From contig DASXNV010000033.1 of the NCBI GenBank assembly GCA_036494815.1, positions 1 to 64,000 of the forward strand: a stretch of DNA of 64,000 bases, given 5' to 3'. The position numbers were made by a program, and so were the translations under genes. Within the stretch, counting starts at the first letter, position 1, and every line of letters begins with the position of its first letter. Origin of the DNA: Poindextera sp036494815 (lineage in GTDB: Bacteria; Pseudomonadota; Alphaproteobacteria; Caulobacterales; Caulobacteraceae). Positions 42,287 through 51,067 of this stretch are shown one piece after another. The notes below the pieces were generated by a model. The model was not told the origin of the DNA and made no database searches. It worked only from the letters and a program-made list of their open reading frames with translations.

Positions 42287-45200
42287 ATGAACTTTTCCAA
42301 CTTTTTTGTGAGCCGGCCCCGCTTTGCGGTGGTGTTGTCACTCGTCATCCTCATCGCCGGCCTGATCGCCCTGCCGATCCTGCCCATCGGCGAATATCCG
42401 GAAGTGGTGCCGCCCACGGTGGTGGTCCGCACCGCCTATGCCGGGGCCGATCCCTCGGTGATCGCCGAAACCGTCGCCGCGCCGCTCGAGCAGTCGATCA
42501 ATGGCGTGGAGGGGATGCTCTACCAGTCGTCGCAGTCGACCGCGGATGGGGCCATGGCCCTGACCATCACCTTTGCGCTGGGCGTCGATCCCGACAAGGC
42601 TCAGGTGCTGGTGCAGAATCGAGTGGCTCAGGTGCTGTCGCGCCTGCCGCCGGAGGTGCAGCGAGTTGGGGTGACCACGACCAAGGCGTCGCCGAGCCTG
42701 ATCGAGGTCGTCCACCTGACCTCGACCAATAACCGCTATGACATGCTCTATCTGGCCAGCTATGCGCAGTTGCACGTCAAGGACGCGCTCGCGCGCAGCT
42801 ATGGCGTCGGCGACGTGCAGATGTTCGGCCAGGGGCCGTATTCGATGCGGATCTGGCTGGATCCGGAAAAACTCGCCTCGCGGTCCATGACTCCCGGCGA
42901 CGTGATCGCCGCCCTTCGCGAACAGAACGTCCAGGTCGCCGCCGGCCAGGTGGGCGCTCCACCGGCCCCCGGCCAGGCCGATTTCCAGATCTCTGTGAAC
43001 ACTCAGGGCCGTTTGGCGACGGAGCAGGAGTTCGGCGACATCGTCGTTCGCGCCGGCGACAAGGGCGAGATCAGCCATCTGCGCGACGTGGCGCGGATCG
43101 AACTGGGCTCGGACAGCTACGCCCTGCGAGCCTTGCTGGACAACAAGCAGGCCATCGCCATGCCGGTCTTCCAGCGCCCGGGCACCAACGCCTTGCAGAT
43201 GGCGGACGGCGTCAGGAAGACCATGGACCAGCTGTCCAAGGACTTCCCTGAGGGCATGCAGTACCACATCGTCTACGACACCACCGGCTTCGTGCACGAA
43301 TCCATTAATGCGGTGGTGCACACCCTGTTCGAGGCCCTGATCCTGGTGGTCCTGGTCGTGGTGCTGTTCCTGCAGAACTGGCGCGCCTCGATCATTCCGC
43401 TGGTGGCGGTGCCCGTCAGCCTGGTGGGCACCTTCGCCGTCATGCTGATGCTGGGCTTCGGCCTCAACGCCCTGACCCTGTTCGGCCTAGTCCTGGCCAT
43501 CGGCATCGTGGTCGACGACGCCATCGTCGTGGTCGAGAATGTCGAGCGCAATATCGCCCTGGGCCTGCCGCCGGCCGACGCCACTCGCAAGGCGATGAGC
43601 GAAGTCACCGGCCCGATCATCTCCACCGCCCTGGTGCTGTGCGCGGTATTCGTGCCGACCGCCTTCATCACCGGCCTGACGGGCCAGTTCTTCCGCCAGT
43701 TCGCCCTGACTATCGCCATCTCGACCGTGATCTCGGCCTTCAACTCCCTGACCCTGTCGCCGGCCCTGGCGGCGGTGCTGCTGAAGGCCCACGGTGCGCC
43801 CAAGGACCGCTTCGAGCTTCTGATCGACCGCAGCTTCGGCTGGCTATTTCGGCCCTTCAACCGCGCCTTCACCTGGCTCTCGGCGTCCTATGTGGGCGGA
43901 GTGACCCGGATGATCGGGCGTAGCTCCGTCGCCCTGGCGCTGTATGGCGGCCTGATCCTCCTGACCGTCTTCACCTTCATGCGAACGCCCAGCGGCTTCG
44001 TGCCACAGCAGGATAAGCTCTATCTGGTGGCGGTGGCCCAATTGCCGGACGCGTCGAGCCTCGACCGCACCGAGGCGGTGATCCGCGAGATGAGCGACAT
44101 CGGCCTGCACACCCCGGGCGTCAGCCATGCGGTCGGCTTTCCTGGACTGTCGGTCAACGGATTGGTCAACAGCCCCAATGCCGGCGCCCTGTTCCTGACC
44201 CTGGAGGGCTTCGACAAGCGCAAGTCCAAGGATCTTTCGGCCGGCGCCATCGCCGGCGAGCTCAACAAGAAGTTCGCGGCCATTCCCGAGGCTACCATTG
44301 CTGTCTTCCCGCCACCGCCCGTGCAGGGGCTTGGCACCATCGGCGGGTTCCGCATGCAGATCGAGGACCGGGCTGGCCTCGGACCCGAGGCCGTCTATCA
44401 GGCGACGCAGAGGGTGATCGCCGCGGCCTCCAAGGACCCGAGCCTCACTGGGGTGTTCTCGTCCTATCAGATCGGCGTGCCCAAGATCCGCGCAGATGTG
44501 GACCGTGAAAAGGCGAGGGCCCAGGGCGTTTCCCTGACCGACCTGTTCGAGACCATGCAGGTCTATCTCGGCTCGCTCTATGTCAATGATTTCAACCGCT
44601 TTGGCCGCACCTACCCGGTCAACGTGCAGGCCGATCAGCGCTTTAGGCTACAGCCCGAAGATATTCTTCGCCTGCAAACCCGCAACGCCGCTGGCCAGAT
44701 GATTCCCCTGGGCGCCTTCGTCACCACTCATGAAACCACAGGGCCGGAGCGCACCAGCCACTATAACGGCGACCTCACGGCTGAGATCAACGGCGGGCCA
44801 GCCATCGGCCACAGCACGGGCGAGGCCCAAAAGGCGCTGGAAACCATCGCCAAGCGGGAGCTGCCCAACGGCATGGGATTCGAATGGACCGAGCTGACCT
44901 ATCAGCAGATCCTGGCGGGCAATACGGCGATCTTCGTCTTCCCGATCTGCGTGTTGCTGGCCTTCCTGGTGCTGGTCGCGCAGTACGAAAGTTGGAGCTT
45001 GCCGCTGGTGGTGATCCTGATCGTGCCCATGTGTCTGCTCTGCGCCCTCGTCGGCGTGCAGCTGAGCCATGGCGACGACAATGTCTTCACCCAGATCGGC
45101 CTGCTCGTGCTGGTGGGGCTGGCCTGTAAGAACGCCATCCTGATCGTCGAGTTCGCTCGGGAGCGGGAGCTTGAGGGGGACAGCCTGCTACAGGCGATCC

Positions 45201-45499
45201 TGGCCGCCTGCCGGCTGCGCCTGCGGCCGATCCTGATGACCTCCCTGGCCTTCATCATGGGCGTCGCGCCCCTGGCCGCTTCGCAAGGGGCGGGCTCGGA
45301 GATGCGCCGGGCCATGGGGGTGGCGGTCTTCTCCGGCATGTTGGGGGTGACCCTGTTCGGGCTGGTGCTGACGCCGATCTTCTATTGGACCGTCCGTAGA
45401 CTGACGAGCGGCCATAAAGCGCGCCATGGCCTTGGCGCCGCCCCGGACCCCACGCTGCCGTCCGTCGCGCAAACCCCTCATCTGAGAGCCGCAGAATGA
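42287..45499 (+). CDS. RND multidrug efflux transporter (AcrB/MexB family, HAE1)
   Basis: A 1070-residue inner-membrane proton/drug antiporter, with 12 predicted helices and two large periplasmic loops. It starts with the family hallmark 'FFVSRPRFAVVLSLVILIAG'. The proton-relay Asp pair is in 'GIVVDDAIVVVENVERNIAL' (TM4), and the second repeat shows 'GLACKNAILIVEFARE' with the relay Lys. Full length. Its stop overlaps the outer-membrane factor start (ATGA, 45496-45499), so the tripartite pump is one translational unit. Substrates cannot be predicted. Confidence 0.95.
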   Translation: MNFSNFFVSRPRFAVVLSLVILIAGLIALPILPIGEYPEVVPPTVVVRTAYAGADPSVIAETVAAPLEQSINGVEGMLYQSSQSTADGAMALTITFALGVDPDKAQVLVQNRVAQVLSRLPPEVQRVGVTTTKASPSLIEVVHLTSTNNRYDMLYLASYAQLHVKDALARSYGVGDVQMFGQGPYSMRIWLDPEKLASRSMTPGDVIAALREQNVQVAAGQVGAPPAPGQADFQISVNTQGRLATEQEFGDIVVRAGDKGEISHLRDVARIELGSDSYALRALLDNKQAIAMPVFQRPGTNALQMADGVRKTMDQLSKDFPEGMQYHIVYDTTGFVHESINAVVHTLFEALILVVLVVVLFLQNWRASIIPLVAVPVSLVGTFAVMLMLGFGLNALTLFGLVLAIGIVVDDAIVVVENVERNIALGLPPADATRKAMSEVTGPIISTALVLCAVFVPTAFITGLTGQFFRQFALTIAISTVISAFNSLTLSPALAAVLLKAHGAPKDRFELLIDRSFGWLFRPFNRAFTWLSASYVGGVTRMIGRSSVALALYGGLILLTVFTFMRTPSGFVPQQDKLYLVAVAQLPDASSLDRTEAVIREMSDIGLHTPGVSHAVGFPGLSVNGLVNSPNAGALFLTLEGFDKRKSKDLSAGAIAGELNKKFAAIPEATIAVFPPPPVQGLGTIGGFRMQIEDRAGLGPEAVYQATQRVIAAASKDPSLTGVFSSYQIGVPKIRADVDREKARAQGVSLTDLFETMQVYLGSLYVNDFNRFGRTYPVNVQADQRFRLQPEDILRLQTRNAAGQMIPLGAFVTTHETTGPERTSHYNGDLTAEINGGPAIGHSTGEAQKALETIAKRELPNGMGFEWTELTYQQILAGNTAIFVFPICVLLAFLVLVAQYESWSLPLVVILIVPMCLLCALVGVQLSHGDDNVFTQIGLLVLVGLACKNAILIVEFARERELEGDSLLQAILAACRLRLRPILMTSLAFIMGVAPLAASQGAGSEMRRAMGVAVFSGMLGVTLFGLVLTPIFYWTVRRLTSGHKARHGLGAAPDPTLPSVAQTPHLRAAE

Positions 45500-46884
45500 C
45501 CTTCCTCCGCACGCTGTTGATCGCCGGCGTGGCCCTGGCCGCCACCGGTTGCGCCGTCGGGCCGACCTATCATGCGCCTTTGGACGCGCAAGCGCTCCTG
45601 AAGACCGACAGCCCTCGCTTTGTTAGTCAAACGCCGCCGTCCGATTGGTGGAGCGCCTTCGGCGATCCCCAGCTCAGCGACCTGATCGCCAGGGCCCTGA
45701 AGGCCAATCTCGACGTGCGGGTGGCCGTCGCCCATGTGGACGAAGCGCGGGCCCTGTTCCACGACCGGCAGCTCGATCGCCTGCCGCGGGTGACCAGCGA
45801 CGCCACCTATGCCCGCAGCGACGAGCAGCTGCCTGGGTTTGGCTCTCAGCGGGCGAATATCGAACAGGCTGATCTGGGCTTCGACGCTGCCTGGGAGATC
45901 GATCTGTTCGGGCGCGTGCGCCATGGGATCGAGGCGTCCAAGGCGGACGCCGAAGCGACACGCGACGATCTTCGCAACGTCCAGGTGTCCGTGGTCGCCG
46001 AGGTGGCCCGCAACTATCTCGAGTTGCGCGGCGCCCAGGCCCGCCGGGCGGTGGCGGAGGAAAACGCGCGGACTGAGCAGGACACCCTGCGCCTCACCCG
46101 GGTGCGCTATCAGGTCGGCCCGGGCGACCCGGTGGATGTGGAAAGCGCTCGTGCTCGACTGGAGGCCACCGAGGCGACCGTACCGGAACTGCGCGCGGCC
46201 GAGGCCCAGGCCGCCCATCGCCTCGCGGTCCTGGTCGGCCAGCGTCCGGGCGCGCTGGACGCCGAACTGGCGGCGACACCGGCCGCGAAACAGACTCTGA
46301 CCGCGCCGCTGGCGATCGGCGACGCCTCGACCTTCCTGCGCCGCCGGCCCGATGTGCAGGCGGCCGAGCGGCGGCTTGCAGCGGAGACGGCGCGCACAGG
46401 CGTTTCCACCGCCGACCTGTTCCCGCGCATCCAGGTGACCGGCTTCGTTGGCCTGCTGTCGGGCAATGTCTCAACCCTGTTCAAGGGCGGCAGCGAGGCC
46501 TGGGCGGTCAGCCCGGTCGTCACCTGGCCCGCTCTGGACCTTGGCGGCGCCCGCGCCCGGCTACGGGCTCAGCAGGCCCGCGGGGATGAAAGCCTGGCCG
46601 TCTATCAACAGACGGTCCTGCGCGCGATCGAGGACTTGCAGAATGCGCTGGTGTCCTATCGCGAGCGGCAACTGCAAGTGGCCAGCCTGTCGCAACAGGT
46701 CGAAGCTTCCCGCCGCGCCGCCAATCTCGCGCACATCCGCTACAAGGAAGGCAGCATCGATTTCCTGCGCGAGTTGGACGCCGAGCGCACGCGCCTGGAA
46801 GCGGAGGACGCCCTGACCCAGGCCGAGACCCAGGCCAATGTGGATGTGGTGTCGATCTACAAGGCGCTTGGGGGCGATGTGTAG
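45496..46884 (+). CDS. Outer-membrane factor of the RND pump (OprM/NodT family)
   Basis: A 462-residue lipoprotein channel: lipobox 'LAATGC' (Cys about 17), 'DWWSAFGDPQLSDLIARAL', and two OEP repeats, each with long periplasmic helices ('DEARALFHDRQLDRLPRVTS'; 'RAIEDLQNALVSYRERQLQV'). The family's 'RRRPDVQAAERRLAAETA' is present. TolC-like trimers of this family complete the efflux duct. Last gene of the operon. Confidence 0.93.
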   Translation: MTFLRTLLIAGVALAATGCAVGPTYHAPLDAQALLKTDSPRFVSQTPPSDWWSAFGDPQLSDLIARALKANLDVRVAVAHVDEARALFHDRQLDRLPRVTSDATYARSDEQLPGFGSQRANIEQADLGFDAAWEIDLFGRVRHGIEASKADAEATRDDLRNVQVSVVAEVARNYLELRGAQARRAVAEENARTEQDTLRLTRVRYQVGPGDPVDVESARARLEATEATVPELRAAEAQAAHRLAVLVGQRPGALDAELAATPAAKQTLTAPLAIGDASTFLRRRPDVQAAERRLAAETARTGVSTADLFPRIQVTGFVGLLSGNVSTLFKGGSEAWAVSPVVTWPALDLGGARARLRAQQARGDESLAVYQQTVLRAIEDLQNALVSYRERQLQVASLSQQVEASRRAANLAHIRYKEGSIDFLRELDAERTRLEAEDALTQAETQANVDVVSIYKALGGDV

Positions 46885-46890
46885 CCTCCT

Positions 46891-47305
46891 CTATTGGCGT
46901 ATCTGTGGCCCGTTCGCGGTCGCGGCCGGAAGAGGCGCGGGCGCGGCGTTCCCAGGGACGCGCCAGACGATGGTTTTGGTGATCACCTGGCCGATCTTCA
47001 CGCCGCCGCGGGCTGAGAAGGTCTATCCTCACCGTCTTGGCGACGTTCAAGGTGGTCGCGCCAAAGCCGAAATCCGCAGGCGTTTCTTCAGCGATCGCGC
47101 AATCGTAGAGACGCCAGGCGTCATTCGGGCTCAGGCCGGGGCCAACCGTGCAACGGAACGTCGCTTTACCGCTGACTCCCATGCGCGTGGCGCAGTCTGG
47201 ATAGTATCGCGCTAGACCCTCGTATTGACTTGGCGGAGACGTCCCCGTCGTTCCATAGCCCCGGCGGGCAGTTGCAAGCTGATATCGCCGGCGGCGTTCA
47301 ACCAA
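46891..47305 (-). pseudogene. TonB C-terminal-like protein, frameshifted
   Basis: The minus strand reads 'YYPDCATRMGVSGKATFRCT', then 'EETPADFGFGATTLNVAK', the TonB C-terminal pattern (YP..A...G..G...V.C.V). A shift near 47020 follows, after which the expected 'GGVKIGQVITKTIVWRVPG' is in another frame, ending at TAG 46891-46893. The N-terminal membrane anchor and the Pro-rich part are absent. A non-functional fragment, tail to tail with the efflux operon; the left part overlaps the orphan EF-Tu piece in the opposite direction. Confidence 0.6.
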
Positions 47306-47698
47306 GCCATCAGGAAGAACATTCCCGAGGCTCGTGCAGGCATGAACGTCTGCCTGTTGTTGCGCGAACTAAAGCGTGACGACGTCCAACGCGGTCAGGT
47401 GTTGAGCGCCCCGGGCGCGATCCGGGCGCGCAGCAGAGGCAAGGCGCAGATCTTCGCCCTGACCGCTGAAGAAGGCGGGCGGCATACGCCGTTCGCCAGC
47501 GGCTACTGGCCCCAGCTGTTCTTCGGGGTCACCGACGTCACCGGGGTGATCCAGGTCGGCGGCGGCGTGAGCGTCCATCCTGGCGACCAGGCCGAGATCA
47601 GCTTCGAGCTGACCAAGCCGGTCGGCGTCGAGCCGGGCGTGCGCTTCGCCAACCGCGAGGGCGGCAAGACTGTCGGCGCGGGTCTGGTCACTGGCGTG
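47290..47698 (+). pseudogene. Orphan EF-Tu domain II/III fragment
   Basis: About 135 codons match the last third of elongation factor Tu: 'LLLRELKRDDVQRGQVL', 'KAQIFALTAEEGGRHTPF', 'YWPQLFFGVTDVTGVI' and 'REGGKTVGAGLVTGV'. The GTP-binding domain and most of domain II are missing, and many usually invariant positions differ (for example FRTTDVTG became FGVTDVTG, and RTVGAG became KTVGAG). The frame has stayed open, so a short product from ATG 47341 is conceivable. More likely it is an old partial duplication of tuf. It ends just before the SnoaL-like gene on the other strand. Confidence 0.65.
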
Positions 47699-47714
47699 GA
47701 CAACAGCCAAGGGC

Positions 47715-48185
47715 TCAGCCGGCGCCGCTCCCGGTCCTGAACGTTTCGGGATCGGGTGCGGTATGGGCCGCTGCCTGGTCGAAGGCGAGCCGCGTGACCG
47801 CCCAGCCATAGCTGAGCACACGCCACTCTCCGCCTTGCCTGACGAGCACGAAGGCCCAGCCGCCATCCTCCTGGAAACGGCGGCCGTTCGCTGCGCCACT
47901 CCATTGGGTCGGCAGTGAGAAGAAGGCGCGGCCTTCCTCGACGCGGAAATCGCAGGCCGGGCCGAAGCGGTGCGCCAGACCGCTGAGGCCGCTGGCGTGG
48001 GCGCGCATCGCGCTGGCCCACCGGCCGACGGCGCCGGGGCCGCTGAACAGATGCGGCGCGAAATTTTCCAGGATCGTCACGCCCTCGTCCGCGAAAGCCG
48101 ACAGGCGACTGTCTTCAGCGGTCGTGATGAAGCGGGCGATGCTTTCAATGGGCGCCATCATGGCGGAGTCTGGTTGTGAGCTCAT
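47715..48185 (-). CDS. NTF2/SnoaL-like fold protein
   Basis: A 156-residue protein whose pattern (helical start 'APIESIARFITTAEDSRLSA', 'GVTILENFAPHLFSGPGAV', then beta-strands 'GRAFFSLPTQWS' and 'GGWAFVLVRQGGEWRVLSYG') matches the SnoaL/NTF2-like fold. Family members are small-molecule-binding or isomerase-like proteins; no catalytic assignment possible. ATG 48185 (MSSQPD) is chosen over the longer frame; ATG 48146 (MAPIES) is an alternative. Confidence 0.65.
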   Translation of the reverse strand: MSSQPDSAMMAPIESIARFITTAEDSRLSAFADEGVTILENFAPHLFSGPGAVGRWASAMRAHASGLSGLAHRFGPACDFRVEEGRAFFSLPTQWSGAANGRRFQEDGGWAFVLVRQGGEWRVLSYGWAVTRLAFDQAAAHTAPDPETFRTGSGAG

Positions 48186-48485
48186 CTGGCCGAGGGCTTT
48201 CGCGGGAAGTCCGATAGATCCTGCGCCACATCCCCTCCCAACATCTAGTTCACCCCACCTGAAGCCATTCCCTGGATCCGCCACCATGGTCTAAGGGAGG
48301 GCTGGGTGGGGCTTAGGGGGAGGCGAGGCGGCGCTCTCAACTCTGGCCAAACGCGATGAAGTTCGTGGGTTCGTCTTGGCAAATCTTCGTCAGCCGATGG
48401 ATATCCGGGGACCAAATATCGTCGGCTCGGCGACAATTGCTAATGGGGATGTCGATACGCTTGGAATGCCGCTTTGTCCCAAAAG
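48186..48485. other. Intergenic region, nothing recognised
   Basis: 300 bases with no credible gene and no clear terminator. Base composition is mixed and slightly AT-richer near 48340-48480. Confidence 0.5.
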
Positions 48486-48812
48486 CTAGGAGGGGACAGT
48501 CTCAATTGCGCTTTCCCGGAATTCGTCCGCGGAGACAAATGCGACGCCATCATCGTCAAGTATCCACATACCTATCAAAGAGGGATGAGCCGGATCGAGA
48601 TCCTCATCGATTAAGTCTCCGCCATAGAGGCCGACATTGCTGTAGTCGAAGTCCAATGACAGTTGATGGGCGAGGCCCAGCATCTCTTCAGCCATTCGGC
48701 GCGAGTATCCCAATGCTTCGCTCTCATTGACGAATTCGTCGGTAAGCGTGCTCACCTCGGCCGCGTCGCTGCCTTGGGTCGCACTGGTGGTGACGATGGT
48801 GTACGCGGGCAT
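48486..48812 (-). CDS. Hypothetical acidic protein, 108 aa
   Basis: A strongly acidic small protein (many Asp/Glu in 'DLIDEDLDPAHP' and 'WILDDDGVAFVSADEF'), lower in GC and with more rare codons than its surroundings. It has no signal peptide or membrane segment. It is separated from rsgA by 120 bases on the same strand. The charge and base composition are reminiscent of anti-restriction or immunity-type proteins, but there is no motif to support this. Start ATG 48812 (MPAYTIV). Confidence 0.55.
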   Translation of the reverse strand: MPAYTIVTTSATQGSDAAEVSTLTDEFVNESEALGYSRRMAEEMLGLAHQLSLDFDYSNVGLYGGDLIDEDLDPAHPSLIGMWILDDDGVAFVSADEFRESAIETVPS

Positions 48813-48932
48813 TGTGATCACTCGTGGGTCCAGATCCCCTCATCTAACCGGTTCGCCTGCAGGAGTGGGACACATTCTGCAAAAACCCTCCCGCTCGCGA
48901 CAGCGGGGATGCGACGGGGCCCAGCCCGATGG

Positions 48933-50003
48933 TCAGTCGGCGCCCCGGTCATTCCTCTTTGTGGCGCGGTATACCTTCTGAAGGGCGGCGAGGCGGCGGC
49001 GCTCGGCGTCTCGCGCCACCCTGTCCGCTTTCTCTTCCACCGCCGCCAGTTCAAGCCCAAGCTTTTGGAAGTGCGCCCAACGGGCGGGATCGAGGGTCCC
49101 GATCTGTAGTGCGGCGTGCACCGCGCAGCCCGGTTCGCTGGCGTGACCGCAGTCCTTGAAGCGGCAGTCCTGGGCCAAACGCTCGATGTCGTCGAACACC
49201 ACGCTCACCCCCTCGTCGGCGTCGATCAGGCCCACTTCGCGAATACCGGGCGTGTCAAGGATCAGGCCGCCGTCGGGCAGCAAGACCAGCTCGCGGTGGC
49301 TGGTGCTGTGGCGCCCCTGGTCGTCGGCCTCTCGGATAGCGGAGGTCGCCATGCGGTCCTCACCAAGGAACGCGTTTACCAGGGTGGACTTGCCGACGCC
49401 TGAGGAACCGATCAGCACACAGGTCTCGCCCGGCGTCACGTGAGCTAGCAGGGCGTCAAGGCCCAAGTTTTGCCGCGCCGATACCACGAGCACCGGGCAG
49501 CCCAGCGCCAGGGCGGCGATCTCCGCGGCCTGGCCCAGCGGATCGGCGCAGAGGTCCGACTTCGTCAGCACCACCACGGGTCGCGCCCCGCTCTGCCACG
49601 CGGCGGCGAGATAGCGCTCGATCCGGCGAGGATTTAGGTCGGCGTTCAACGAAGTGACCACAAAGGCGACGTCGATATTGGCGGCGATGACCTGCAGGCC
49701 CCGCAGGCTGTCCGCTGCCCGGCGCACGAAAGCCGTGCGGCGCGGCAGGATGGCGTGGATGGTGGAAGTTCGTTCTACTAGGTTCAGCGAGAGCGCCACC
49801 CAGTCGCCGACAGCGGGATGGCCTGCCTCCCTGGCCTCGTGAAGCAGGCGGCCGGATGCCTTGGCCCGCAGCTCTCCCTCATCTGTGGCGACTAAGTAGC
49901 CATCGCGTTGCTGGATGACGATGCGCCCGGGGGTGTGGCCCGCGCGCGCGTGTCGCGTGAAGGCCGCCGCCAAAAGATCGGACCACCCGTATTGCTCGAT
50001 CAA
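48933..50003 (-). CDS. rsgA: Ribosome small subunit-dependent GTPase RsgA
   Basis: A 356-residue circularly permuted GTPase that helps 30S subunit maturation. An OB-fold (about 30-95) comes first; then the permuted motif order G4 'VVLTKSDL', G5 'VLVVSARQ', G1 'IGSSGVGKSTLVNAFLG' and G3 'ILDTPGIREVGL'. The Zn finger follows ('CRFKDCGHASEPGCAVH'). Start TTG 50003 with GGGAAGG upstream is preferred, since the frame upstream is not protein-like. Chromosomal housekeeping gene. Confidence 0.92.
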   Translation of the reverse strand: MIEQYGWSDLLAAAFTRHARAGHTPGRIVIQQRDGYLVATDEGELRAKASGRLLHEAREAGHPAVGDWVALSLNLVERTSTIHAILPRRTAFVRRAADSLRGLQVIAANIDVAFVVTSLNADLNPRRIERYLAAAWQSGARPVVVLTKSDLCADPLGQAAEIAALALGCPVLVVSARQNLGLDALLAHVTPGETCVLIGSSGVGKSTLVNAFLGEDRMATSAIREADDQGRHSTSHRELVLLPDGGLILDTPGIREVGLIDADEGVSVVFDDIERLAQDCRFKDCGHASEPGCAVHAALQIGTLDPARWAHFQKLGLELAAVEEKADRVARDAERRRLAALQKVYRATKRNDRGAD

Positions 50004-50129
50004 ATCAGGGCCTTCCCTAATCGCCGGATAACTATCGCCAGCTCGCTGTGAACCCACTGAGGCTACCCGGAGCGGGCGACAGCTGATCGAGGGTAGGGGC
50101 GATCGTCGCACCCTCCAAACCCTAACGCG

Positions 50130-50459
50130 TCAGCCGCCCGTCGCATCCACGACGATGGCGACCGCTTTGCCGCGGGACAGCGGCTCCCATCCCGCCGCGA
50201 TGGCGGATGCGATGGCTTTCGCCACGAGTTGCGGCGCAATCTGCGAGGCCTTCAGTTGCGGCTCGCCGAACCTGGGCTGTTGGCCCGGTGGAAACTCCAG
50301 CACAGCTTCGCGCTGGCCCTCCTTGTGACGCACGGCGATCGCCTTGCCGCGCCGCCCTGCGGCGTCGCTGGACCACTGGGGCAGGCGTTGAAGCCGCCAG
50401 ACATAAGGCTCCCCACCGACCTCAATCTCAAACTCAGGGCTTTGCTTGGTTCGCGCCAT
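50130..50459 (-). CDS. Hypothetical protein, 109 aa
   Basis: A basic, soluble protein of unknown function beginning 'MARTKQSPEFEIEVGGEPYV', with beta-strand-like N terminus ('YVWRLQRLPQW', 'GKAIAVRHKEGQREAVLEF') and a C-terminal helix followed by 'RGKAVAIVVDATGG'. It has the look of a conserved family of unknown role. Located 126 bases upstream of rsgA on the same strand. Confidence 0.65.
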   Translation of the reverse strand: MARTKQSPEFEIEVGGEPYVWRLQRLPQWSSDAAGRRGKAIAVRHKEGQREAVLEFPPGQQPRFGEPQLKASQIAPQLVAKAIASAIAAGWEPLSRGKAVAIVVDATGG

Positions 50460-50894
50460 GCGAGGGAGTTAGCCCGGCAAGCGCGCCCAAGCCACCCAAC
50501 GCTTGGCTGTCGATCCGCTGCATTAACTGTTCGCGGGAAAAGTTCTGAACGCCTTTGAAGCAGCTCATCGCTATGGGCACGATCTCACAGTTGCCGAGGT
50601 CAGGGCGCTCATCAGAGTGAGGTGCAAATCTGGCGACGACTGCTCGGCCAACGTCAGGCTCGCTTTTGAGCACATGATTCCAAGGCCGCTACCGCCGAAG
50701 GCGCCGTGAAGCCGGGTTCCCTAGTCTCGAAGTCGTGATGCCCACGGTCTCGGGAGAGGGGCGTATCGTCCGGGTGCGGGCTTTTGGGCTCGCCTGCACG
50801 GAGACGCGCATGGCGGACATTCCACCTTACCAATCTCGAGCGAGCCGAACGAAGCGCCTGTGAAGGTTGGTTCAGTTTGGCTCGCAACATATTG

Positions 50895-50993
50895 AATTTT
50901 CAGCGTTCAATTGAACGCATCGTGACTCAAAGTCACCGCGAGTGATGCTCGCATGGAATGAAGGGAAGGGGAGGGGTCACCCTCCCTTTTCTC
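50895..50993 (+). ncRNA. Candidate small RNA with four hairpins and terminator
   Basis: In a 608-base gap without genes, four stem-loops follow each other on the plus strand: the perfect palindrome GCGTTCAATTGAACGC (50903-50918), GTGACT-CAA-AGTCAC (50922-50936), GCGAG-TGATG-CTCGC (50938-50952), and a G/C-rich stem AGGGGAGGG-GTCA-CCCTCCC followed by TTTT (50966-50990). Both flanking genes run on the minus strand, so this terminator does not belong to them. The terminator stem exposes CCTCCC, which could pair with Shine-Dalgarno sequences, as in alphaproteobacterial sRNAs. No promoter found. Confidence 0.5.
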
Positions 50994-51067
50994 GTTGCTA
51001 CGGCCTGATCGAACGCGTGTCCGGCGGGGGACGCCGTTAACTTCCTGGCCCTCGCCCCGGGCGTGCG

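Noticed and set aside
50434..50890. Short minus-strand frames in the gap before the molybdenum hydroxylase genes
   Set aside because: No ribosome sites, partial overlap with the gene at 50130 and no protein-like pattern.
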